Shown here in pieces: positions 1 through 10,477 of a stretch of DNA of 64,000 nt. Origin of the DNA: Impatiens glandulifera (Eukaryota > Streptophyta > Magnoliopsida > Ericales > Balsaminaceae); NCBI RefSeq assembly GCF_907164915.1, contig NC_061868.1, positions 20,703,819 to 20,767,818 of the forward strand, read 5' to 3'. The notes beneath the pieces were generated by a model. It ran no database searches and was not told the origin of the DNA. It was given only the letters and a program-made list of their open reading frames with translations. The number at the start of each line of letters is the position of its first letter. The first letter of the stretch is position 1. The translations under genes were made by a program, and so were the position numbers.

Positions 1-2
1 AA

Positions 3-1541
3 AGAATAGATGAAGCATTGTCAGATCCGGATTGGATCTTGGGAATGCAAGAAGAGTTAAACCAGTTCGAGAGTAGTAAAGTCTGGTACCTAGTTCCCAG
101 ACCGAAAGATCAATCGGTCATAGGAACAAGATGGGTATTCAGAAACAAACTCAATGAGGACGGTTTGGTCACGAGGAACAAAGCCAGATTAGTGGCTCAA
201 GGCTACAAACAGGAAGAAGGCATTGATTTTGAAGAATCATTTGCCCCTGTAGCAAGGATTGAAGCAATTAGGATTTTTCTAGCCTTTGCTGCTTTCAAAA
301 ACTTTAAAGTTTTTCAAATGGATGTTAAAAGTGCATTTCTGAACGGTGATCTAAGTGTAGAGGTGTACGTTGAACAACCACCCGGCTTCAAAAGCGCCGC
401 ATTTCCAAACCATGTATACCGGCTAAATAAAGCTTTATACGGTCTAAAGCAAGCACCTAGAGCCTGGTATGATACACTAACCGCGTTTCTATTAAAACAT
501 GATTTCACCATCGGTTCGGTGGATAAAACGCTGTTTAAATTTGAAAAGAAGGAACATATCCTACTTGTTCAAATCTATGTAGATGATATTATTTTCGGTT
601 CCACCGATCCTAAGCTATGTGATAAATTCTCAAAAATGATGACTGACAAGTTTGAGATGAGTATGATGGGAGAATTAAGTTTCTTCCTAGGTCTTCAGGT
701 TAAACAACTCAAAGAAGGAACATTCATCAGCCAACCTAAGTACACCAAGGAGCTGCTAAAGAAGTTCGGGATGGATACTTGCTCCTCGGCGGCTACTCCA
801 ATGCGCTCATCGATCAAACTGGACAGGGATGATGAGGGCCAATCGGTAGACCAGATTGCATACCGGGGGATGATCGGCTCTCTTCTATACCTAACTGCGA
901 GTAGACCGGACATTCTGTTTGCGGTCGGTGTGTGTGGGAGATTTCAAGCAAATCCAAAGCAATCCCATTACACAGCCGCAAAAAGGATACTGAAGTATCT
1001 AAAAGGCACATCTGACGTCGGTTTGTGGTATCCAAAGGATTTGTCCTTTAATCTAACGAGCTATTCAGATGCAGACTATGCAGGGTGTAAGATTGACAGG
1101 AAAAGCACAAGCGGTACGTGCCAATTTCTAGGTGACCGACTGGTGTCATGGCACATCAAGAAACAGACATCGGTGGCCACATCAACCGCGGAGGCTGAAT
1201 ACTTGGCGGCCGGAAGTTGCTGTTCACAACTCCTCTAGATCCAACAACAGCTGAAGGATTTCGGTGTCATAGCCGAAGAGTCCCCGATCTTCTGTGATAA
1301 TACAAGTGCCATTGCAATCACCTACAACCCGGTTCTCCACTCCAGAACCAAGCATATCGACATAAGGCATCACTTCATCCGGGAGCATGTCACGCTGAAG
1401 CATATCCGGCTGGAATACGTATCGACCGATCAACAAGTAGCCGATATCTTCACGAAGCCTCTACAGGAAGCTAAGTTTTCTCAATTCAGGATTACTCTCG
1501 GCTTAACCGACATTAGCCAAATCCTTCCAAAGGATGCTTAA
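3..1541 (+). pseudogene. copia pol C-terminus: reverse transcriptase and RNase H, one nonsense codon
   Basis: The frame is open from the window edge. It enters near the start of the RVT_2 domain ([13 protein letters not shown], then [10 protein letters not shown]), passes [14 protein letters not shown] and [14 protein letters not shown], and reaches the catalytic YVDDIIFG at about residues 190-197. RNase H follows with [29 protein letters not shown] and, after the stop, FCDNTSAI and SRTKHIDIRHHF, ending ADIFTKPL at the usual place. A TAG at 1236-1238 falls where copia proteins have Trp (SQLLW), so TGG to TAG is the simplest explanation. The same frame then continues without a break to a TAA at 1539-1541. 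Integrase and protease are off window. The protein would copy element RNA into DNA in cytoplasmic particles; this copy is dead without readthrough. Confidence 0.95.
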
Positions 1542-2056
1542 AGGGAAACCGGTTCAGACAGACAAAACCGGTAATTCTTCCTAAACTGTTGAACTTCGAA
1601 TCTTCGGGGTGTCTGTGGAAGAACCCCCCAGTTTATCAGATAGAGTAAACCAACTGGCTACTTGGTGCATGCACCAAATAACCGCATCGGGATGAACAAC
1701 TGATACTTGACCGGTTCGGAAGCAGGCTACCCTAGATTATTTGAATTTCAAACAGAAGAGGAATAATTATCAGGGTTTAAGGATATCCGTTCAGAAAAAT
1801 TACCCTCTCAAAGTAAAACTGGTCGCGCCTAAAAAGACGTGAAGATCTTTTGATATCTTTCACAGTCCAGGCCTATGACCGACAACCTAGTCTGAAAAAC
1901 CTGCCTATTTCATGCAATATCTTATATCCTGCAGTCAATAGACATTATCTCATTTAATACCTGGACAATAGGATAGTCCCCAAACTAGTATTTAAGGGAA
2001 GCACACATTCACTAAAACATTCACAAGACAAAACACATCCTCTCACTAAGGCAACC
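1542..2056 (+). other. pol to accessory-gene-1 spacer and leader
   Basis: No long frame lies here. The stretch is rich in ccgg and accggt words, like the rest of this element and its LTR. Its last 70 bases look like a promoter and 5' leader: a TATA-like tatttaag at 1989 followed by an A/C-rich leader up to the ATG at 2057. Confidence 0.5.
1989..1996 (+). promoter_or_regulatory. TATA-like box for accessory gene 1
   Basis: The motif tatttaag lies 61 bases before the ATG at 2057, with a C/A-rich unstructured leader in between. It is the weakest of three TATA-like boxes, one before each accessory gene. It is inferred from position only. Confidence 0.4.
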
Positions 2057-2791
2057 ATGTCTCAGTTCCCAAACATTCTTCAAGTTGATTTTCAATCTTG
2101 CTCCAGTACCGAGCACTATGAAGTGTATAGGATGATTAAGGCTCTGGAAGATACTGGCCTTCAGTATTTTCTGGACGATAAGCAAACTGTTTACCCTGAA
2201 TCCATTCTGGAGTTTTTCTATAATGCCAGAGTGTTCAGGGGTACCCCTCATTTTGATACCCACATTCAATCCAAGGTGGAGGGTATTATCTTCGATTTCA
2301 CCGAGAAGGACTTCGCTCGGTGCTTTAGTCTGCCTAAGCAAAGGCTGACAGACCTCAACCCACCGGCCAACATTAAGGCTGAGGTCTCCCTCTCTCTTGC
2401 CCGGTCGGATGAGCCGGTTGACGATCATGGCGCTAAGTCACACCTGAGGGCTGAATATCAGCTCCTCAACGATGTGATAGGTAGGGGCATCTTCGGAAGG
2501 GATGTCACCAACACCTACTGTGCCGCGACCTTCAACATGATGGCGGCCATTGTCACCAGTACGCCGGTAAAATAGTCCAGGGTGTTATTCGACGTCCTAA
2601 TCTGGATGGTCGGCATCTGGTCAGTCGGTCTCATTCCCCAAATAAGCAGCCTTCTCGTGGAACTTGGTGTCCCAACCTGTCCCGGCGAAGGTTTGAACCA
2701 AGCCCAGGTGCTAACCAGAGAGATAACCGACTCATTCTATGATCGGTTTGAGAGAGCCTGGAGGAGGAGAAACTTCAATCCCATCCGTTAA
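2057..2791 (+). pseudogene. retroelement accessory gene 1, one nonsense codon
   Basis: The reading frame has 244 codons if the TAG at 2573-2575 is passed. The homologous position in accessory genes 2 and 3 is Trp (INWSTVIF, VNWAKAVF), so TGG to TAG is likely. Visible features are an N-terminal ILQVDF motif, a GLQYFLDD segment, LEFFYNARV and FTEKDFARCFSLP. A short basic tail, RAWRRRNF, ends the protein. There is no transmembrane segment, signal peptide, zinc finger or protease motif. I recognise it as the accessory domain repeated three times in this element and recall similar uncharacterised proteins from Lamiales genomes; function is unknown. The start is chosen at the ATG just before the conserved motif, 61 bases after a TATA-like box. 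Confidence 0.7.
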
Positions 2792-3274
2792 GCCACTTCC
2801 CGCGCACATTAATTCACTCCTTCTTGCACCCGGTAATCTGGCTGTAAGTACCGGGTGTATTTTTATCCAACATCATTATGATCACTTCGACTTCTCTTAT
2901 GTCTTTCCTCGGTTTTATTTCCATCGGTCTCTTTTGTTTACCACTCATTATGTTATTGCATTTAATGAAAACGGTCTTTAATCAATGAGGTACCTCCCAA
3001 ACTAACTAAATATTTAATACCCAACTAACTTGGTTACCCTTCAACAAACATTTACCTCGAAGACCGCAAATAGTCAAAAAGCACACTCTGCCCAATGACC
3101 TTGGAAACATAAAGATTCTTTTGCTTAATAAAACAAAACTAACAATCAAAGCTTATGTTTTCCCTCCAAAACCGACCCTATATAAGGAGCCATCCTCTAA
3201 CCAACTTACCACATACGAAAGCATAAAAACACTTCTAAAATAATTTGAATTCCATCTCTCTCAATATCGTAATC
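2792..3274 (+). other. spacer and leader before accessory gene 2
   Basis: Non-coding and AT-richer than the genes. Its end carries a clear TATA box (tatataa at 3179) and a leader with cataaaaacac before the ATG at 3275. Nothing else is recognised. Confidence 0.5.
3179..3185 (+). promoter_or_regulatory. TATA box for accessory gene 2
   Basis: Context cctatataaggagcc lies 96 bases upstream of the ATG at 3275. It resembles the LTR TATA box (cctatataagg, 8105) and the box before gene 3 (cctataagagg), including the ggagcc that follows both internal boxes. This suggests duplicated promoter modules. Confidence 0.55.
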
Positions 3275-3935
3275 ATGCCGAGCCGAACATTGGGAAACTT
3301 CTTAAGCATTGACTTCGACTCTTGCATGGGAGAGAGGGACGGAAATCCTGAACAGGAGCTCATGTTTCACTCTCTCACTGCAACCGGTCTTCAACCTTTT
3401 CTTTCGAAGCGCCTGCATCAGGGGAAAGTATATCGTCTCTACCGTCAGAGACCACACATTCTGGATCGATGAAGCTGAATTTGCTTCACTATTCGACCTA
3501 CCCACTGAAGGATTCTCTGACTTTCCAACCATAGAGGACCTGGCGGGATTTGAACTCGCCCAATATCTATCAGCCACCCCTTCTCCGGTGGAACACTATG
3601 GGCCAAAAACCCAGCTTGCTAGTCACGGTCAACTACTTCTCGAAATCGTGACCCGTTCGATCCTGTGTCAATCGCCGAATCAACGGTATTCTAAAAATAC
3701 CTACAACATTATGACCCACATCCTTTGCGAATCGGCCATCAACTGGTCAACGGTCATATTCGAAAACCTCAAGAATATGGTGCTGACCAAGAGAGGTCTC
3801 GGTTATGCACCGCATATCAGTAAGCTGATTCTTGGGTACCGGCCAGAGTTCGGACCGGGCACACCGGCCGCCCCCTCAAACATTCTTGACAAGGATTCGG
3901 TGGAGGAAAGAATTTCCAGAATGTTTCTTCCATAG
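3275..3935 (+). pseudogene. retroelement accessory gene 2, frameshifted
   Basis: This is a second copy of the accessory domain. The best start is the ATG at 3275 (MPSRTLGNFLSIDFDSC), which aligns with the starts of genes 1 and 3. That frame holds through GLQPFL; homology then continues in another frame from about 3390 (FFRSACIRGKYIVSTV). A short segment present in the sister copies, the acidic stretch before EFF, is missing, so a small deletion with frameshift is likely. Later landmarks are FASLFDLPTEGFSDF, INWSTVIFENLKNMV, GYAPHISKLIL and FGPGTPAAPS. Gene 3 matches at VNWAKAVFSNLMDMV, GYAVPLGKIFL and NIGPGV. The copy ends soon after the domain, with no coiled-coil tail. Function is unknown. 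Confidence 0.65.
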
Positions 3936-4499
3936 ACTGTATTTTTCCATTGTATGCCTATTCCAATACCGATCTTTCTGTTGGTTTTCTTTCTGCAATA
4001 TTTCTTGAATTCAATCTCATTTCAGTTTAAATGACCGGGTCTTCTTAATACTTTGAACATTTATCTAAGTAACCGGTTAACATCTTCAAATTATAATCGC
4101 GTCCTTATCCGGTCACATAAAATTGCTTAAACTGAAATAACCGATTAACTCTAGAAAACCGGCATTTCAATCGGTCTCAAAAGAAGAGTGTGTCATCAAT
4201 GGCGTAAGCAAAAGTTTTGGAGGGAAGTTTCCCGCCCAAAACTCCCGCCCCCCGACTTACCGCCCATAGTTTGGCGCCTAATCCGTTCCCGCCAATGGTT
4301 TGCCGCTCATTTGCTTTGGAGGGAACTTTCCCGCCCAATGTTGTTGGGACGGTTATGTTTCCAAACCGCACCTATAAGAGGAGCCCTCGGTCATTTTACT
4401 TCATTCTCACGCGAATTTGCTTTCTTTCTCTAAAAGCTTTCATACTCTCTCAAGCGGTTATCTGCACTTACTCTCCTCAAACTCTCTTAATTCTCTAAG
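3936..4499 (+). other. spacer and promoter region before accessory gene 3
   Basis: Non-coding. From 4215 to 4340 it turns GC-rich, with two near-identical 24 bp blocks about 100 bp apart containing gggaa(g/c)tttcccgcc, then a TATA-like box and a C/T-rich leader (tctctaaaagctttcatactc) up to the ATG at 4500. Confidence 0.55.
4228..4378 (+). promoter_or_regulatory. candidate promoter with E2F-like sites and TATA box
   Basis: TTTCCCGCC occurs at 4228-4236 and again at 4327-4335, each fitting the plant E2F consensus TTTSSCGC; a weaker gttcccgcc lies near 4284. A TATA-like tataag is at 4373, about 127 bases before the ATG at 4500. In plants such sites drive S-phase genes. That they work here is inference; short GC motifs also occur by chance, but the duplicated context is notable. 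Confidence 0.45.
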
Positions 4500-7100
4500 A
4501 TGGGGCGTGATTCGGCTTTGTTTAGGCACCTATCTCAGGTGGATTTCGAGGAAATCCGGCTGAAAGGTACGTCCGAGGCAAAGGAGGTTATTGACCGGGT
4601 AGTCAAAACCGGTCTGGAATATTTCCTTGGCGGTCCTCATGTGATCTATAAAGATGCGGTTGAAGAATTTTTCAAAACCGCAACCATCTCTAAAGACAAA
4701 ATCACCGCAACTGTATGCGGTACTGAAATAGAGCTCACCGAGGTATTGGTGGCAGAGAGACTGCGCCTTCCAACAACCGGCCAGGATGCAACGGCAGACA
4801 TAGAGCCCAAAACCTTTGAGGCGGCTTGCCAGATTCTATCGGCAACTAAAGAGCCGATCAAAGTATCCGGCAGCAAATCAATGTTGAAGCCGGAGTACAT
4901 CCCAATCTGTGACATCTTCGCAAGGGCGATTCTGGCGAGGGAAGGAAACTATAGCAACCTAACAAGGGACAAAATCAGGATGCTGATCGGCCTGATAGAG
5001 GGAAGAAAGGTCAACTGGGCAAAAGCGGTGTTCAGCAACTTAATGGATATGGTGAAACCGAATTCAAACCGGTCGTGGGGATACGCCGTTCCGCTCGGTA
5101 AGATCTTCCTTCACCACAATCTCAACATCGGTCCCGGCGTCGTTGTCGCAGATAGATGCCTCATCAGATCGAAGCAATTCTTAGAAAGAAAGCAGCCGGC
5201 CCCCGACTCCACAGGTGGCCAGAAGAAGAAAGCCGACAAGAAAGCGGCCCCGGCCAAAGCAAAGGCAAAAAGCAAAGGAAAGGAGAAAATAATTTTCTCG
5301 GAACCACCGCAGCAGATGAAGGATGAGGAGTCGACTTCTCTCTCTGAAAGAACCGATACAGAGAAGACCGAGGACGAAAGATCAGTCAATGAGGACGAGC
5401 ATTCGGCCCAGAGCCCAGATAAAGCCGGTCCTGACGCAAACCCTAAGACCACCGAGGGTGGGGAAGAAGGAGGTGAGGAAGATGGTGAAGAAGGGAGTGA
5501 AGAAGCCGATGATGAAGGCGGCGAGAAAGAGAGGGAGGAGGCCGAAGAAGCAGAGGCCGATAGGATATCTCTGAAACTCCTTCAGGGCGTCAAAAAGCGA
5601 GCCGAGTCAATTGAGGAGTTATACCTGGAATGGCATGAGCACCGGTACGGCACACCGTATAGGGAAATTCTACCGGGCCACACAGACTTGGAGTGCATCC
5701 ACAGATTGGAGGAAGTGGAGGACTTGATCATGAATCTTACAAACTCCAGCACACTTCAAGAGGTATTACACCGAACCTGCCTCTTAAAACCAAAGGTCCA
5801 ACTACAGAAGCTAACAACACGTATCCGGAAAATTACGGAGGAGCTCAAAGCGATGGAACCGGAAGACACCTTAGCACCGCGGGTGATAGAAAGGCTTTAA
5901 AAAGCCAAAGGGGAACTCATTCAAGAAATCGAACGGCTAAAAGCAATATGCAGCCAAATGAAAATACCGGTCTATACTGCTCCCTAGATCGAAACGACAC
6001 CGGATCACTGCCCAACTCCTCCGAAGGTCAATGCGGCATCAAAGGAATCCGATGAAAGAGCGGATCCTAATCTCACCAGGCAATCACCTCCTCCACAACC
6101 GGAAGTCTCCGCATCAGACTTTACAAAGGAATGGGTTGAGGGCCGTCTTCAAAGGCTTGAAGACTCAACCGCAGAACGGATTAATAGCCGAATTCAGGAG
6201 TTTGAAGACTCCGCGGTTCAGCCATTCAAGGAGAGATCCCTAAGAATCGTTGACTCGGCACTCAAGTTCGCCGACAACACAGTGTATCTCTTGAATTCCA
6301 ATCGGGACCGAATCTCAGAAGTCGACGAAGATCTACAGGAAGAGGCGGCTCTACGCAGTAAATATGTTAAGCGAACCGCAATTCTGGAGAATTCGACCTC
6401 CGAGTTAAAGAAAGACTTCGACCGGCTTGAGAGAGAGACCGATCAACGACTGACAACGATGGCTGATGACCTGGTTGGCACAACACTCGAACGGGTCTCC
6501 GAACTCGAGAAGACAAATGTGGGTCTCGTGGTCGAACTAAAGGCGCTTTCCGAACAGGTTGCCGAATTGCTGAGGGTAAAGATGAACACGGACGCCGCGG
6601 CTGTAGCCGCTGATGCTGAAACGGCTAAGAGGGTCCAGGATGCGCTGGACGCCGAAGCAAGAAAAGAAAAGGAGGCACCGCGATCATCTCAACTTACCGA
6701 GGAGGAAGAGGAAGCCGCGCGGATTAAAAGGGGAGAGGCCTTGTTCCCAGGACTTGCTAAGAAAGCATCCGCTCAAGCTGCGGAGGATGCTGAGCGGTTG
6801 GAAAGGGAAAAACGGAGGCTGGAAGGCTACGCAGCCGAAAACAAGAAGAAAAAGGCGGCCACCTCCACTTCGGCGCCGAAAAAACGAAAGAGGGAAGCCC
6901 CAAAGAAAGTTCAAATAGCCGACCTGCTCAATGAGGTCACCGAAACGGTCATCACGAGTACATCGGAGTAGGCTGATCAAGTCGAGGAGGAAGTTGAAGA
7001 ACAACTGCAGTCCCGGTCTACAAGACGACGACCTTCCGAACTGACCAGTCGACAGCAACCGAAAAAGCGGAGCATATATGACTTCTCGGACTCGGAATAG
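4500..7100 (+). pseudogene. retroelement accessory gene 3: shared domain, Lys-rich and acidic linkers, coiled-coil tail
   Basis: One frame runs 867 codons, broken by TAA at 5898, TAG at 5985 and TAG at 6969. Residues 1-240 are the shared accessory domain (VDFEEIR, GLEYFLGG, VNWAKAVFSNLMDMV, NIGPGV). About residues 241-264 are Lys/Ala-rich (KKKADKKAAPAKAKAKSKGK). About 275-355 are strongly acidic with EEGGEEDGEEG runs. From about 590 the protein is heptad-rich and likely coiled coil (NSTSELKKDFDRLERETDQR), followed by an Ala/Glu/Lys helix-like stretch and a basic KKRKREAPKK near residue 794 that could be a nuclear localisation signal. No membrane span or signal peptide is seen, so an envelope role is not supported. 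The layout suggests a nucleic-acid-binding, oligomerising protein; this is inference only. The nearest described counterpart is the envelope-like ORF of Sireviruses. Confidence 0.7.
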
Positions 7101-7418
7101 GGGCTATCTTTCCTTTACTTGTCTTAGCGTTTTGTTACATATCATATTATTTTCGGTTAACTATCTTATATACAAAACTATTTTTGAAACCGGCCATCTT
7201 TTGCGTCTCCACTTAGTTTTGATAATTTTAAATAAAATAATCAAAAAGAGAGAAATTGATAAGATAAAGATAAGACTTTTTCAAAATTTTTCTCAAAATT
7301 TTTCGAAAAATTCTCCTAAGTCAGTTTAAAAAATCCGGACAAATAAAACAACCGGCCTACGGTTGCAAACTTACATGATTTTGATAATTTTAAATAAAAT
7401 AATCAAAAAGGGAGAAAT
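7101..7418 (+). other. 3' untranslated region with duplicated polypurine tract
   Basis: AT-rich non-coding DNA ending at the LTR. The block ttttgataattttaaataa with the polypurine aaaaag(a/g)gagaaattg occurs twice, at about 7214-7262 and 7379-7421. The second copy abuts the LTR; the first is followed by ataagataaag, which resembles the LTR start ttagataaaat. Confidence 0.7.
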
Positions 7419-8736
7419 TGTTAGATAAAATCAGACCGGTTCAAATAAACCTAACTTAAATAAACTTTCCATGCAGGAACAAGGAACCAGACCGGATAAA
7501 CAAAAAGAACCGGCTAAAGAAAACTAACCGGTCAAGCTAGTAAACCGACCAGGAACTCTTGGAATATAACCAGACAAAGAAAGGATCGGCCAAAGATTAA
7601 AACCGGAATCATCAAACAGCCGATCAGCCACAAGGCAAAGGAATAACCGGAAGAAGTCCGGTTACATCACTCGTACCGGAAGCCATCCGGTTAAGTCGAA
7701 TGACCGACCTGTACAAGAAGACAATTTGGGTATCTGTTGAGAATGATACCAAAGGAACAGACTGAACACTTCCATATCCATACAAGTCTGAGGAAAGTCT
7801 GCAGGCTGCAAAAGACAGTCCTACCGGATCTTTCCACTTCGGGATAAGTCAGAAAGGAGATCTTCCAAGTATAGACAACTGTCCAACAGACAGTGTCTAC
7901 ATTGAGTAAAAGACAAACCCAACAGGTTTGTCTTACAAACCGGAAGAACAGACCGCCAGGTCTGAGACAGAATACCAGGTCTGAGGTTGACCATCAGGTC
8001 TGAGGAAACGACCGCAGGTCTGAATCTCTGAAACACTGAATAACTACACCTCTGCTCAGCCAATCAGATTCAAGGCAGTGAAATATGACCGTTGGCATAT
8101 TTCACCTATATAAGGGGCAGTTGAAGAAGAGTAAATGCGGGACAAGTAAGATACAGTGAAGCAAGTGAGAAATTCTAAGAGCATTTACTCCACAAGTGAT
8201 AAGATTGTGCTATTCTAGAAAGCCTAAGTGCTAAAGCTAAAGTGTGTGTTACAATTTCGGTGTAAATTGTAAGAGTATTATCGAGCAGGAAATAAGTCTC
8301 GGTCGGATTGTACTTGTATTCCTTAGTGAATATCCTTCTCGCGGTTTCGAGAGGAAGGGGTGACGTAGGAGTTTTATCTCCGAACATCCATAAAATCTGT
8401 CTTGTTATTTACTGTCTGCCGGTTTCATTATCTAACCGATTCATACCGATATAACCGACCTAATTCTATACAAGCCGAATTTCCAAATTACCGAAGCCGA
8501 CCCATCAAATCTCAAAACTCCATCATATAATACCGATCCTGCCTATCATACAAGTGTGCCGCTTCAACCTGAAAGCAAACCTCTTCCGCGCTTGAACCTA
8601 GTTCAAGGGTTTGTGACAGGTTGTGTAGTATTGAAACCCCGGTGTTAATCTCTAACCGGATTAACCACCACCTTACGAGTAAGAACCGCTAACCGGTCCA
8701 ACCCCCGGTCCTCCAGCGACTACCTAGATCCTAACA
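7419..8736 (+). repeat. 3' LTR of the Sirevirus-like copia element
   Basis: It is bounded by TGTTAGAT at the left and ATCCTAACA at the right, an inverted repeat ending TG...CA, directly after the polypurine tract. A TATA box (tatataa, 8107-8113) is followed by ggggcag and the presumed R region. Further on is ggggtgacgtaggagttttat then ccgaacatccataaa, conserved in the solo LTR at 13983-16091 and, more loosely, in the other LTR family. The LTR is 1318 bp and rich in accggt words. Confidence 0.9.
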
Positions 8737-9243
8737 ATTATATATAATCTTTTCGCTGCCAGTTCTGCAATGGTATAAAATGTTATTATTGCAAACTACA
8801 TTGCATATATATTTATTAGTTTTGAAAATTTCGTTTGACATATTTGTAATATGCCAGCAATATGTTTCGCAATATATTATAATTAATAATTTTGAATTTT
8901 TTTTAGTAATATATCACCATTAGGTTTCGCATTAAACATTATAAATAATCTTTTAGCATTATTAATTTAAATGAATTTTTACATGAAACATAATTTTCAA
9001 AATATTAATAAATATTCAATGCAAGGTTTGTTGCGAGTCTTAATTAATTTAGTCTCCTCGGTTCTCGTTTCACTGTCAATTCGGCCAACCATATCTTTCT
9101 TTCAACTTCACACACCATCATTAATACTTTTTCATCATTTCATCTTCTCCATCTTCCAATTTATTCAACATATTTCTATATCTTCATCATATATTTTTTT
9201 CAACCCATTTCTCTCTCTAAACTCTTTCTTTCATCATTTCATC
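8737..9243 (+). other. AT-rich CACTA-type subterminal DNA and leader
   Basis: It contains words such as ttgcatat, tttcgcaatat and caatgcaagg, like the 3' subterminal DNA at 22345-24233. From about 9080 it becomes C/T-rich (ccatcttccaatttattc), typical of a plant 5' leader, ending at the ATG of the next gene. Confidence 0.4.
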
Positions 9244-9732
9244 ATGGTTTCAAACAAGGCAAGCTCATTCACTCCTTGCTCAGATAAGAAGGAAACAATA
9301 TCGGTGCCAGCCACAAATACCGAATCTCCAACCGAGTTGGAGGCTACTAATTTTCTGCTTGGTGAAGCATTAAAAATAATCTATATACTTGAGTCTGAAA
9401 TTGAAAGACTCACCACCAGATCGAATGAGAAAGAGACATCACAAAGGGAGATGAGTTTAATGTTGGCTAATATTGACAGTCTTATCAAAGCAACGGTCGA
9501 AGTCTTCGAATGGATGAATAAAAAGGTAATGTAACAATATACTATTTATATATTAATATGTTTTACCCCTTTTGGTTTTAATTTGTTCATTATAATGTTA
9601 GGTTAATGAATTACTACAGATACAAAGATACAAAGTGACTTAATCAACATTTTGGTGGAAGGTAAAAATCGGAAGAATATCCCTAAAGCGGACGGATCTG
9701 ATGCAATGAAGAAGAGTAAGTTGGGAGATTAA
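9244..9732 (+). pseudogene. small unknown CACTA-associated gene, probable coiled coil
   Basis: Exon 1 starts at the ATG at 9244 (MVSNKASSFTP) behind a C/T-rich leader. It encodes a Ser/Thr-rich N-terminus and a helical region (LESEIERLTTRSNEKETS) ending FEWMNKK at a good donor, aag|gtaatg, near 9525. A 76-base intron could end in gttag at 9601. Exon 2 reads VNELLQIQRYK, then needs a one-base shift to reach DLINILVEGKNRKNIPKADG and a stop at 9730-9732. The protein would be about 135 residues. I do not recognise a family. Its place upstream of TNP2 suggests a third gene of this CACTA family or a captured host gene. Confidence 0.45.
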
Positions 9733-10059
9733 TCTTTTATTTTAATGTTTATTGAATATTATGATAGTTTTTGTGTAACTTTGAATATTGTTTTGGTTGT
9801 TTTGGTTGTTTAGTTATGTTTGTATGTTTAAACAATGGTTCTTAGGAATTTTAATGTCTTGGATTTAAATGGAATGTTATTTTAGTAATATATATATGTT
9901 ATATATGTTATGGTTTTACGTTATATATATCCATGAAGCGGACATATTTGATGCAATGAATAAGAGTAAGTTGGGAGATTAATCTTTTATGTATATAATA
10001 ATGCCAATATTATTGCAGAACGTTTGAAAAACATTATTCCTTTATTTGTTAAAAAACCT
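9733..10059 (+). other. non-coding, with partial duplicate of the preceding exon
   Basis: AT-rich. At about 9931-9990 it repeats the last exon sequence of the small gene (gaagcggac...gatgcaatgaa, agagtaagttgggagattaa), about 220 bp downstream of the first copy, with several substitutions. Confidence 0.6.
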
Positions 10060-10477
10060 CTTTACTAGTGTGTACTAATTTTTGCACTAAACCATTTAGA
10101 AAGTTATACAACATTAGCGTTTGCATTAAAAAGAGGAAGTTTATTGTGAAAACTTGCGTAAATCGATATACTGTAATTATTTTTAAACTCTCGGATAAAA
10201 ATCCCCTATATTATAGTGTACTAATCCATCGCCTCATTACTTTATTTGCATTAATCCACGTCCATCGCCTCATTTCTGTTATTTTTGCAATAACCATATG
10301 TTGTAATTATTTAAGAAATCTTGCTCTGTTTTAGAGTATAGTAAACTTTGCACTAAACATTGTTCAACACCGAATTGGTTTAATTTTTGTAATATTGATA
10401 ATATGCATTATTGTAAAAACTTGTGCAAAATAAATGAAACTTTTATTAAATATTTTTTAGCTCTTTGTTATAATTCT
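10060..10477 (+). repeat. CACTA internal tandem repeat, left part (about 152 bp unit)
   Basis: The units share tttgcactaaac, gttcaac(g/a)ccgaattg, a tattgcgaaaac-like word and a tataattcccctgttt-like word. The array is broken by solo LTR A at 10478 and resumes at 12239; the last unit on the left ends ctctttgttataattct and the right resumes attctcctatttgag. Confidence 0.8.

Larger units (their letters stand above)
1..8736 (+). mobile_element. Sirevirus-like Ty1/copia retrotransposon, 3' part
   Basis: The window opens inside copia pol. In order on the plus strand it shows reverse transcriptase, RNase H, about 5.5 kb with three accessory genes, a polypurine tract and a complete LTR ending in CTAACA at 8736. 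The 5' LTR, gag, protease and integrase lie off the left edge. Extra genes between pol and the 3' LTR are known from the Sirevirus (SIRE1/Maximus) copia lineage, whose extra ORF is often called envelope-like; this element carries three. All of its reading frames hold stops, so it is not autonomous. The five bases after the LTR are attat; the matching left target repeat cannot be seen. The flanking DNA at 8737 looks like CACTA subterminal sequence, so the element probably inserted into that CACTA. Confidence 0.88.

Noticed and set aside
4500..7100. Retroviral-type envelope protein
   Set aside because: No signal peptide, membrane span or cleavage site is visible; position after pol alone is not enough.
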